Assembly: GCA_021155145.1 (NCBI GenBank)
Contig: JAJNPX010000524.1
Location: 1 to 17,039, forward strand
From: Acidisarcina sp.
Lineage (GTDB): Bacteria; Acidobacteriota; Blastocatellia; Pyrinomonadales; Pyrinomonadaceae
DNA length: 17,039 nt
Direction of reading: 5' to 3'
The notes beneath the pieces were generated by a model. That model did no database searches. It was not told where the DNA came from and worked only from the letters and a program-made list of their open reading frames with translations. The stretch's first letter is position 1. Every line of letters begins with the position of its first letter. Positions 7,645 through 16,400 of the stretch are shown here, piece by piece. The position numbers were made by a program, and so were the translations under genes.

Positions 7645-9090
7645 ATGGTTGACGTCATCATCACATATCCTACTCCGGAGGGTTCGCGCGAGATACGGAT
7701 AGACCGGGAACGCACGACCTTTGGCCGCGGAAGCGATGCTGACCAGCGGTTTCCGGATAACGGGCTTTCACGCCTGCACGCCACCGTCTATCGCGACGGC
7801 GACCGCGTATGGGTGGTCGATGAGAATTCGTCCAACGGAACGTTCGTCAACGGAGAAAGAACGGCGCCTGCCGGAACTCCCCTTCGGCACGGCGATTCGA
7901 TAAAGATCGGGAACGAGACGGTGCTGACGGTCCATATGATCGCGGCCGCGCCGTCCCGAAAGGAACCCGCCGCCCCTAAAACATCCGCCGCCGCGGCTTC
8001 GCGCACGACCGTCGATTCGCGCCCCGCACGAGTCAGCATACTGCCGATCGCATTGATCGGGCTGGCGTTCATGATATTCAGTGTTTCGGCTGTGTTCGTG
8101 GTCTTCAGGGTCTTTGCGCGGAGCGGGACCGAAGTCACGCAGAGCATCGACGATGACGAGCCTGTCGATGTCAGGCCGAGCAAGTCACCGGACAAAGATG
8201 ACAAGCCGTCCAAGAAGAGCGGCACCGACGACCCGGGGCCAACATCGGACGACAACACGATCCTCGCGCCGGACGATCCGCAAGACACGAAAAAGCAGGC
8301 CGGCTACACGATGCCGGTAGGAAAGAAATATCTCGATCTAAGCGATTCTGAACGCCGCCAATATCTGAGCGACCGGGCGCTGAAGATCGCGCAGATCATC
8401 GGGAACAATAGCAGCGGGGCGATTCCCGCGGCCGCTTTGGACAAGATAAAGGGATTTGCCGATGCCTATGCAAAGCGGATCAATGTCCGGCCCCTGGGCG
8501 GATGCAAGTTTGGAGATAACCTGCAGGTCACGTACGAGCGGGCAAGCAAGAACGCCCCCTTTATCATCAAGGCCTTTAACGAACGCGGCACCGACCCGCG
8601 CATCGGGCTTTACCTCGCGATGATCGAATCGGAGCATTGCGTCTGCCTTCAGAGTCCGACCGGGCCGCTCGGTATGTTCCAGTTCACAAAAGCGACCGGC
8701 GAGATGCACGGGCTAAAGACAAAGGCCGGAGCCTCGATCACTAATCCGGACGAACGATGTGAACCCGAGCCTTCGGCCAGGGCGGCGGCGTCATATATGA
8801 AGGCCCTGACAGGCCGCTACGGCACCGGCCCGGCGAGCGTCCCTCTGGCGATCGGAAGCTACAACAGCGGCGAGGGCGGGCTTAGCTCGAACCTCGTAAA
8901 GGCACTCGACTCGAACAGCGGCCTGCCGCGCGACTTCTGGACACTGATCGCGAACGGCGAGCTTTTATCAAAGCAGTTCCAGGCAGAGAACTTCAAATAT
9001 GTCCCGAAGTTCTTTGCCGCCGCGATAATCGGCGAGAATCCGGAGGATTTCGGGTTAAAGCTCCAGCCGCTTTCGACCTATTCGAAATAG
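7645..9090 (+). CDS. FHA-TM-lytic transglycosylase fusion (paralogue 2, catalytic motifs intact)
   Basis: A 481-residue protein from the ATG at 7645; an in-frame TTG at 7636 is possible but less likely. FHA domain at 1-98: G27-R-G, S42-R-L-H45 and S62-S-N-G-T. TM helix at about 131-155. A disordered, acidic periplasmic linker of about 60 residues follows. Residues about 225-481 are an SLT-type transglycosylase domain with all expected motifs: catalytic Glu328 (AMIES), G-P-L-G-M-F-Q-F at 340-347 (the GLMQ motif), and S-Y-N-S-G at 405-409. The ending KYVPKFFAAAI resembles the NYVPKxLAA motif of MltD-type enzymes. It should cleave peptidoglycan glycan strands to anhydro-muropeptides, while FHA reads a phosphothreonine partner in the cytoplasm. 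Cys287, 332, 334 and 372 may form disulfides. It lies inside the FHA/T6SS cluster, with paralogue 3 starting 4 bases later. Confidence 0.88.
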   Translation: MVDVIITYPTPEGSREIRIDRERTTFGRGSDADQRFPDNGLSRLHATVYRDGDRVWVVDENSSNGTFVNGERTAPAGTPLRHGDSIKIGNETVLTVHMIAAAPSRKEPAAPKTSAAAASRTTVDSRPARVSILPIALIGLAFMIFSVSAVFVVFRVFARSGTEVTQSIDDDEPVDVRPSKSPDKDDKPSKKSGTDDPGPTSDDNTILAPDDPQDTKKQAGYTMPVGKKYLDLSDSERRQYLSDRALKIAQIIGNNSSGAIPAAALDKIKGFADAYAKRINVRPLGGCKFGDNLQVTYERASKNAPFIIKAFNERGTDPRIGLYLAMIESEHCVCLQSPTGPLGMFQFTKATGEMHGLKTKAGASITNPDERCEPEPSARAAASYMKALTGRYGTGPASVPLAIGSYNSGEGGLSSNLVKALDSNSGLPRDFWTLIANGELLSKQFQAENFKYVPKFFAAAIIGENPEDFGLKLQPLSTYSK

Positions 9091-9094
9091 CCTG

Positions 9095-10378
9095 ATGTAC
9101 GAGCTCTGGTTAAAATTTACCGATCCTGACGGCTCCTCGAAACGGATAAGGGTCGATGGGAGCCGTTTCGTCATCGGCCGCCACTCGGATTGCGACCTTG
9201 CGATCGCCGACTCGCGTCTGTCAAGAAAGCACGCCGTGATCGAGCGCTTTGGCGACCGCTACGAGATCGTCGACGCCGGCTCGAGCACTGGAACGGATGT
9301 CAACGGCACGCCGGTGATCGATCCGGTGCCGATCAATGACGGTGCCGCGATCAGCCTCGGCGGTTACAGGCTTACGGCGGAGGTCGTATCCCGGCTTGCT
9401 GCAGATACGCCGCCGGCCTATGCTCCGGCGACGGCCGCGACTCCCGCCGCTTCTCCCGCAAAGGCCTCCGTTGTTTCGGCAACGCCAGCCGAGCCGCGGC
9501 CGATACCGATCGGGCTGCTTTTGATCGGCCCGCTTTTGGCCGTCGTATTGGTCCTGGTAGCCGGCGGGGTGATCTATCTCGTGGTCGCAAAAGGATCGGG
9601 AGACATTGCCTCAAATGGCGGCGACCTTGACGATCAGCCCAGTGCCGACGTGACCACGAAAGACAAGGACGCCGACGAGCCAGGCAACGACGCTAAGACC
9701 ACAACGACTTCGCCCGATACACGGCCCGGCAGCAGCGGCACATCCGATCCCGGCAATTCGTCCGACGTGCCTCCGGCAAAACAGTCCGAGACGGCAAAGA
9801 TCGAAACGAACAGTGCGGCCTTTCTTCGCAAGATCGCGCAGAATGATCCGAAGATATTCCTGACCACTGAGCAGGCCGAAAAGGTCGCGTCCAAGATAAA
9901 GCAGCTTGGCGGTGCCTCGGCGATCGCGGAAAACATCAAATCGGCCCAGAAGAACGCGGCACAGATCAGGACCATCGCCGGTTCAAAGAATCTCAAGCCG
10001 CAATTCCTTGCCGTCGCCGCGATCGCAAAACTCGGGACGAGCCGCGGCGATGTAGTGCAGACGGCCCAGTCCATGTCCGAAGTGCTCGACAAATTGAGCA
10101 TTCAGATCGGGAACGAACTGGCCGACGATTGCCTGCTTATGATCGCCGCCTACGACCAGGGCGCCGCCGGCGATACGATGAAGATGCGGAATATGCTCCA
10201 GGATCTCGCCGGAAAGTCGACCGAGAGTTCGCGCACGATCCGGACGATCTGGTTCCTGCAAAAGCAGAACAAGATAACGCCGGGCGAATTCGAGCGTGCG
10301 ATCACTTTTCTTGCTATCGGGACGATCGCGCAAAATCCAAAGGATTTTGACGTCAATGCAGAAGCGCTGAATATCTGA
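9095..10378 (+). CDS. FHA-TM protein with a strongly diverged transglycosylase-like domain (paralogue 3)
   Basis: A 427-residue paralogue starting 4 bases after the stop of paralogue 2, so the two are probably translationally linked. FHA domain at 1-97: G28-R-H, S43-R-K-H46, but the loop reads S63-S-T65-G-T, with Thr where FHA domains have Asn. A Pro/Ala-rich linker leads to a TM helix at about 138-165, then a Thr/Asp-rich disordered periplasmic linker (about 170-235). The last part (about 240-427) keeps the shape of the SLT domain: QFLAVAAIA lines up with the AMIES helix, with Ala311 at the catalytic Glu; AAYDQG lines up with SYNSG; and FLAIGTIAQNPKDF matches the ends of the other two. The GxxQ motif is missing, so transglycosylase activity is not expected. 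Homology to SLT is inferred from paralogue alignment by eye. Confidence 0.8.
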   Translation: MYELWLKFTDPDGSSKRIRVDGSRFVIGRHSDCDLAIADSRLSRKHAVIERFGDRYEIVDAGSSTGTDVNGTPVIDPVPINDGAAISLGGYRLTAEVVSRLAADTPPAYAPATAATPAASPAKASVVSATPAEPRPIPIGLLLIGPLLAVVLVLVAGGVIYLVVAKGSGDIASNGGDLDDQPSADVTTKDKDADEPGNDAKTTTTSPDTRPGSSGTSDPGNSSDVPPAKQSETAKIETNSAAFLRKIAQNDPKIFLTTEQAEKVASKIKQLGGASAIAENIKSAQKNAAQIRTIAGSKNLKPQFLAVAAIAKLGTSRGDVVQTAQSMSEVLDKLSIQIGNELADDCLLMIAAYDQGAAGDTMKMRNMLQDLAGKSTESSRTIRTIWFLQKQNKITPGEFERAITFLAIGTIAQNPKDFDVNAEALNI

Positions 10379-10400
10379 ATGGGCCGTGAGTGGATCAAAT

Positions 10401-11207
10401 ATGTCTGAAAGCGATTGGGTAAGCGGAAACATCGGGATCAGGGTCAAGGGCATTCCGCTGGAGTTTGACCTGACCGTTCCCGCGGCGCCGGTCAAGCCTC
10501 AGCGGATGCTTCCCATTTTCCAGCAGATGGCAAATTCGATGGTCGCGGCCGGCGTCGAGGTCATCGAGGGCGAAGGGAAAAAGATCTCGTGCAAGGCACA
10601 TTGCGGAGCCTGTTGCCGACAGGCTGTGCCGATCTCGGATGTCGAGGTCTACCATATCGCCGATCTTGTAAGCCGGATGCCCGAGCCGAGGCAGAGCGAG
10701 GTCCGGGCGCGGTTTGACGCGGCGGCGCGGCATTTTAAGTCGATCGGCTGGTACGACCGATTTTCCGAACATCAGGCGAAAGCGCCGGATATGGAGCCGG
10801 ACGCGGCCCGCAGCGAAGGCGTAAAACTCGTGCTCGAGTATTTTCACGAGGGTGTGCCGTGCCCGTTTCTCGAAGATGAGTCCTGCTCGATACATCCGGA
10901 CCGTCCGGTGGTCTGCAGAGAGTATTTGGTCACTACGCCCTCTGAAAACTGTGCCAACCCGACCCCGGAATCGATCGACGGTGTCGAATTGCTGATCAAG
11001 CCGTCAAAGGCGCTGAAGCGGCTCAACCGGAACAAGGGGATCGAAAGCCACGGGATGCCGATACTCACGCGAGCACTCGAGCTCGCCGAAATGTACCCGG
11101 AGAATTTCGAATCGAAGTCCGGGCCCGAGTGGGTGAAGGACCTCTTCAGCACGCTGGCCGGGAACGAACAGGGTGAGAATATTGACGCGGCGGCGAGCCG
11201 ATCTTGA
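10401..11207 (+). CDS. YkgJ-family cysteine-cluster (CxxxCxxCC) protein
   Basis: A 268-residue soluble, presumably cytoplasmic protein. The ATG at 10401 is chosen over an in-frame GTG at 10386; the start lies 22 bases after the stop of FHA paralogue 3. The cluster motif is Cys64-KAH-Cys68-GA-Cys71-Cys72. Further Cys at 154 (PCPFL), 162 (SCSIHPDRP), 172 (VCREY) and 184 complete the pattern of the YkgJ/zinc- or iron-chelating family, whose members bind a metal or Fe-S centre and mostly lack an assigned function. Spacing in the first motif is one residue longer than the usual CxxC. Residues 1-58 and 190-268 have no motif I recognise. Its place between FHA genes and tssK suggests expression with the T6SS, but no known T6SS role explains it. 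Confidence 0.82.
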   Translation: MSESDWVSGNIGIRVKGIPLEFDLTVPAAPVKPQRMLPIFQQMANSMVAAGVEVIEGEGKKISCKAHCGACCRQAVPISDVEVYHIADLVSRMPEPRQSEVRARFDAAARHFKSIGWYDRFSEHQAKAPDMEPDAARSEGVKLVLEYFHEGVPCPFLEDESCSIHPDRPVVCREYLVTTPSENCANPTPESIDGVELLIKPSKALKRLNRNKGIESHGMPILTRALELAEMYPENFESKSGPEWVKDLFSTLAGNEQGENIDAAASRS

Positions 11208-11276
11208 TCCGCAGCACGCGTAAAGAGTAGAAAATATTAGAATTGCGTCGTTTTAGGTCAGTTTGCCGTTTGCGCG

Positions 11277-11306
11277 TTTACTATTTTCCAAACTCGTTTT
11301 ACTATT
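11277..11306 (+). promoter_or_regulatory. Direct repeat and possible promoter upstream of tssK
   Basis: TTTACTATT occurs at 11277-11285 and again at 11298-11306, 21 bp apart (about two helical turns), inside the 114-base gap before tssK. The same bases can be read as a promoter: TTTACT (-35, 4/6) with a 17-bp spacer to TACTAT (-10, 4/6 at 11300-11305), which would start RNA about 10 bases before the ATG. Either an operator or a weak promoter would fit; chance is not excluded. Confidence 0.3.
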
Positions 11307-11321
11307 GTCGTCTAATCTTCT

Positions 11322-12674
11322 ATGAGCAAATACCGCAAGATCGTCTGGAACGAGGGGATGCTCTTGACTCCGCATCACTTTCAGCAGTTCGACAACTACC
11401 ATGAAGAACTTCTGAATTCGCGGATCGATTCCGTAATGCAGCATGATTACGGCGTACTGGAGCTTCGCTTCAGCAGCGAGGCGATCGCCAACGGGAATTT
11501 TCAGATCACGACCTGCCGGGCGGTTCTCCCGGACGGGCTCTATGTAAATCTGCCCGATGCCGAGGCCATTCCGGAGATGCGCCCGGTCGGGCAGCATTTC
11601 TCGGTCGAGAAAGACCGCCTCGGCGTTCACCTCGCGGTTCCGGCCAAAAAGCTCGGCGAGGCTAATTTTCAGGCGAGCGGAGCTGCGCTGAACGGCAACA
11701 TCCGGTATCTGCAGGAAGGCAAACAGGTCAAGGACGAAACGACGGGGACGAACGAACAGCCGATCGCCTACGCGAAGAGCAACCTCAGGATCATTTTTGA
11801 CGATGAGCTGAGGGACGGCTTCACATCGATCAAGATCGCGGAGCTCAAGCGCTCGCCGACCGGCCAGCTGCAGGTTTCGGAAGAGTACATACCGCCGATA
11901 CTTAAGATCACGGCTTCGGATTGGCTCGCCGCCATGCTTCGTCAGATAGTCGAGATATTGATCACAAAAGGGGCCAGCCTTGCTGAGCAGCGGCGCCAGA
12001 GCAACGCGTCGCTTGCCGACTTTACGACCTCGGAGGTCGCGGTCTTTTGGCTACTTCACACGATCAATTCGTCGATCCCGGTGATGTCGCATTATTACCG
12101 GTCGCCGCTCCTGCACCCCGAACGCCTGTACGAGGAGATGGTCAGCCTGATCGGGCAGCTGATGACCTTTTCGCTCGAGATGCAGCCGAAGGACATCGTC
12201 AAATACGACCACGATGATCTCTTCTATACATTCAGCAATCTGTCGCTCCAGCTTAAGGGGTTGTTAGAGACCGTGATACCGAGCCGGTGCGTTCCGATCC
12301 CGCTCGAAAAGACGCGCGATACGCTTTATGTCGGCCGGATCGACGACGAGCGGCTTATCAAGGAGGCAGGTTTCTTCCTCGCCGTGCGGGCCCAAATGCC
12401 GGAGGCAAAGCTTATCGAGGGCGTGCCGCGGGTCGTGAAGATAGCCTCGCGCGACGTGATCGATTCGGTGATCGGATCGGCCCTTCCGGGCGTGGTACTT
12501 ACGCTCGCGAGCCCGCCGCCCGCACCTATTCCGGCCCGCGTCGGTTTCAAGTATTTTCAGCTTGATAATATCGGGCCGTACTGGAATGGTATCGCCGGTT
12601 CAAAGGTAATATCAGTGTACGTTCCAAACGATATTCCGGACGAGAAGATCGAGCTTTATGCGGTAAAGCCGTAG
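11322..12674 (+). CDS. tssK: Type VI secretion baseplate protein TssK
   Basis: A 450-residue protein of normal TssK length. TssK forms trimers that join the T6SS baseplate to the TssL/TssM membrane complex on the cytoplasmic side. The diagnostic N-terminus is present: KIVWNEGMLLTPHHFQQ (residues 6-22), followed by the long-helix middle region (SEVAVFWLLHTINSSIPVM, then PERLYEEMVSLIGQL) and the C-terminal head with IPLEKTRDTLYVGRI, AEFFL-like AGFFLAVRA and a late FKYFQLDNIGPYW segment. No signal peptide or TM helix, as expected. It is followed by tssL after a gap of 3 to 12 bases depending on the tssL start, so the two are co-transcribed. No Shine-Dalgarno sequence precedes the ATG. It is set apart from the YkgJ gene by a 114-base gap that may hold its own promoter. 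Confidence 0.95.
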   Translation: MSKYRKIVWNEGMLLTPHHFQQFDNYHEELLNSRIDSVMQHDYGVLELRFSSEAIANGNFQITTCRAVLPDGLYVNLPDAEAIPEMRPVGQHFSVEKDRLGVHLAVPAKKLGEANFQASGAALNGNIRYLQEGKQVKDETTGTNEQPIAYAKSNLRIIFDDELRDGFTSIKIAELKRSPTGQLQVSEEYIPPILKITASDWLAAMLRQIVEILITKGASLAEQRRQSNASLADFTTSEVAVFWLLHTINSSIPVMSHYYRSPLLHPERLYEEMVSLIGQLMTFSLEMQPKDIVKYDHDDLFYTFSNLSLQLKGLLETVIPSRCVPIPLEKTRDTLYVGRIDDERLIKEAGFFLAVRAQMPEAKLIEGVPRVVKIASRDVIDSVIGSALPGVVLTLASPPPAPIPARVGFKYFQLDNIGPYWNGIAGSKVISVYVPNDIPDEKIELYAVKP

Positions 12675-12686
12675 TTTTTGCAGACA

Positions 12687-13364
12687 ATGTCAGAAGCAGC
12701 ATCAAAAAACGATCTCATCACCTTTGCCGGGCCGATCCTTGACCTCGTGCTGAGGGTCAGGGCAGGTATCGTCTCGCCATCACGCGAGCTCCGCCCAAAG
12801 GTCGAGGCAATGTTCGACGACTTTGAAAGGCGGGCCGAACGATACCGATTCAATCATAAGATCGTGTCGGTGTCGAAGTTCGGACTTGCCGCTTTCGTCG
12901 ATGAGACCGTGCTCACGGCCGACTTTCCGCTCAAGAACGAATGGGAAAAGAATCCGCTGCAGCTCAAATATTTTGGCGAACAGCTTGCCGGCAACAAGTT
13001 CTTCGAAAAGCTTGATTCGATGCTGCCCCAGATCGAGGTCACACAGGACGCGGTAGAGATCTATTACTACTGTATGCTGCTCGGGTTTAAGGGCCGCTAC
13101 GCGATCTACGAACAAGAAAAATTCCTTGCGATTATGCAAAATACGGCGAACCAGCTCGTCAAAGTTGGAAAGATAAAGCCGGTCGACCTGTCGCCGAACT
13201 GGGCGGCGAACGATCAGCCGAAGCCGCCGGAGAAAAGGGGAATGCCCGTTTGGGCCAAGATCGGCGCCCTGGCGTGTCTCGGCCTCGCTTTTATTGTTTA
13301 CCTTGTGTTATTCCTGCTTTCCTCGAAATTTTTGCAGGAGACCGTTGAAAAGCTGCGAGTTTGA
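12687..13364 (+). CDS. tssL: Type VI secretion inner-membrane protein TssL (DotU-like)
   Basis: A 225-residue protein from the ATG at 12687; an in-frame TTG at 12678 would add three residues. TssL binds TssM and TssK and forms the inner-membrane base of the T6SS. Family motifs are clear: LAAFVDETVL (67-76), NEWEKNPLQLKYFGEQLAG (85-102, the usual W...FG/FHGE...G stretch), FFEKL (105-109) and YCMLLGFKGRYAIY (128-141). One TM helix lies near the C-terminus (about 188-212), leaving only about 13 residues in the periplasm. There is therefore no OmpA-type peptidoglycan-binding extension, so wall anchoring must come from another protein. It is followed by tssM after 36 bases. Confidence 0.94.
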   Translation: MSEAASKNDLITFAGPILDLVLRVRAGIVSPSRELRPKVEAMFDDFERRAERYRFNHKIVSVSKFGLAAFVDETVLTADFPLKNEWEKNPLQLKYFGEQLAGNKFFEKLDSMLPQIEVTQDAVEIYYYCMLLGFKGRYAIYEQEKFLAIMQNTANQLVKVGKIKPVDLSPNWAANDQPKPPEKRGMPVWAKIGALACLGLAFIVYLVLFLLSSKFLQETVEKLRV

Positions 13365-13400
13365 CCCGCTCGCACTGGACAGACAGTTTGGCCTTATCAA

Positions 13401-16400
13401 ATGAGTTGGCACACTGACCAATTGAAATATGCGTTGGGCTTCGGCGGCGTACTCTCGTTCTACGGTATCTTCAGCCTGATAACGTATATGGTCCCGTATC
13501 CGCGGCTGGGTTATATGGAGCGGACCATTATCGTTCTGGCGTTCGTTCTCATCACACTCCCGTTCTTTCTCCTCATCGGCTTTGTCATCTCCCGCCGGAA
13601 GAAGAAGAGGGAATTACGGGAAGCGGAGGCCGGAGGCGGGGTGTCAGATGCTTCGGAGTCGATCGATTCGAATGGCCAGCCGGCGGCGAAATTGAGTTCA
13701 CCGGCGGGAAGCTATACCGACCTCGCATCCGGAGCGGAAGAGACGGTCCAGTTCCTTAAGACCTCGAACCTCGGCAGCGGAGGCCGCGATGCGGTATATG
13801 GCCTGCCGTGGTATCTGGTCATCGGCGCGCCAAGATCGGGCAAGAGTTCGCTCGTCATCAGCTCAAACCTCAATTTTCAAACGCTGCCGAGCCAGCGGCA
13901 ATCGGAACAGAAATTCGTACGGCCGACCCCGAATGTGGATTGGCGGGTCACCAGCGAGGCGGTCTTTATCGATTCCGCGGGCCGCTATTTGACCGAGGGC
14001 CTGGATGCGGATGAGTGGTCCGCCCTGCTCGAGACGGTAAAGAAATACCGTTCGAATCGCCCTCTCGACGGGGTCATCCTCGTCGTGGATGCCGAACGCG
14101 TCCTGAAAGCGGATGAACGCGAGATCGAGGAACTCGCGAAAGTACAGCGGACGCGGCTCGACGAGATAATGCAGCGTCTGAAGGTACGGGCGCCTGTTTA
14201 TCTTGTCTTTTCGCACGCGGACACGATAGAAGGCTTCCGGGATTCGTTCTCGGCGTCCAAGGCCGAGGACAAGGCCCTTGTTTGGGGCACCACCATCCCT
14301 ATCGAAAAGGCGGATAATGCCCAGGCGCTCTTCGATAATGAGTTCGCGATCCTGCACGACTCAATTATGAAGCGCCGGATCGCGCGGCTTTCGGCTCCTT
14401 TTCCGCCGGTCAGGCAGCTGCGTATTTTTAACTTTCCGCTTCATTTCGGCACCGGCCGGCGAAAGTTCGGAGCATTCATAAGTGCCCTGTTCCGGCCGAA
14501 CCCGTTCAGCGAGAATCCATTCCTGCGCGGCTTCTACTTCACGGCCGCCCCGCCCGCAAAGGCCGGCGGCAACGGCCACCAGACCGTCGCGAACGGATTC
14601 TTTACCGAACGGTTCTTCCGCGATGTTGTCCTGCGTGACAAGGACCTCGTTAAGACATTCCTCGCTCAGCGTCAGAAGGCCCCGATAATGGGCTGGGTGC
14701 TGACCATTCTCAGCGGGCTGATAGTTCTCTTTCTGCTCGGAATGGCCGGCGTTTCGCTGATCACCAACAACCAGATGCTGACCCAGGCCGAGCAGGTCGG
14801 GGACCGCGTCCTGACGATCATAAAGGCCGACGGAGGGCGAAACCCGCTCGGAAAATCCGAAGCCGAGGCGAAACGAGAGATAAATACGACCGAAGAGATG
14901 CGGCAGCTGCTCGCACGGCTCGACGATTACGAGAGGAACGGCCCGCCGATCTATATGCGGTTCGGAATGTACTCGGGAAACCAGGTGTACAAGAAGAGCC
15001 TGCTGCCGATGTATTTTGCCGTCATCGAACAGCGCTTCAAAAAGCCGACAGTGGCACGCCTGGAGGCGGAATTGAGAAAGTTCGCTGACAGCCAGCCCGT
15101 GGCCAACCCGGCGCAGCTTACCGACAAGGAAGAGGAAGTGCTGAGCCGGAATTACGACCTTTTAAAGGCCTATCTGATGCTCTCCGGCGAGTACAAGGCA
15201 CGCGCGGAATCGAGCCATCTCTCGACCGCCCTCTCGGAATTCTGGGTCGCTGAGAGCAAAGTGCCGGCGGATATGAAACTCGTCGCCCAGCAGCAGCTCG
15301 AGTTCTGGTCCAAGCAGGTCGACCGCGACGATGCGGACGTTCAATTCCCGCGCATCAACATCAACGGGCAGCTCGTTCAGGACACGCGAAAGAAACTGCA
15401 GGCATTTCCTGCCAAATACCGCTACCTCAGCCGAAAGGTGACGGAGGTATCGAAGACCATCGACGACACCATCGGCAAGACGACCGTCGAGGCCATTCTG
15501 ACGCGCAACGGTGCGGACGCGACCTATCTTGAGGGCAATTATTCGGTGCCGAGCGCCTACACGCGGCCCGGACACGACCTGATGAAGGTCGCGATCGACG
15601 AGGCCAACGAAAAACTGAGCGAAGACGACTGGGTAATGGGCGAACTCGGAAAAACGGAGGTCGCAAAATCGACCGACGCGGCCGACATCCGCGACCGCTA
15701 CTATCGCGATTACGCCGACCATTGGCGCAATTTCGTAAAGAACACGCATGTCAGGCCGTATAAGAACAAGGACGAAGCGACCGCCGCCCTGCTCTCATTT
15801 TCGTCGGCGAACTCGCCGATCAAGATCCTCGTCCGTGAGATCACAAAACACACGAACCTCTCGGCGAAACTTGAGGAGGATGGCTGGATCGACTGGGCAC
15901 TGAGCTACGTGATGCCCGCTAAATCGAACGAGCCCGGCGACAGCCAGCCAGAGAAGGAGTTTCGTCCGCTTGTCACCTTTATGGGGACGAAAGAGCAGGG
16001 CGATAAAACGCCGGTGGAAGATTACCGGACCCAGCTCGGCAACGTTTACAAGAGCATCAGCGGCCTTTCCGACGCAAAACTCAAAGAGTATGCGGCTGAA
16101 ATGACCAAAGATGGCGATCCGCTCAAGATCCGTCAACGGGAGACGGCGATCACGGCCCTGCTCGCGACATTCAGCGAGACCCCGTCAGCCCAGGAAGTTT
16201 CTTTGCTTCTTCAGGAACCGATCGGAAATCTCCGCACGCTTTTGGGTGCCGGCGCCAAGGAAAAGATCATAAAGGTCTGGACGCAGGAGATACTGCCGGC
16301 CGCCAAAGACATCGAAAAGGGATATCCCTTTGAGGACGGCCAGGCCGAAGCGGACCTGACAAAACTTGCTGCGTTCCTGAATCCAAACGACGGGAAGCTT

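Noticed and set aside
15162..15749. Antisense frame of 195 codons within tssM
   Set aside because: Long antisense frames are expected in GC-rich genes; tssM is continuous across the region.
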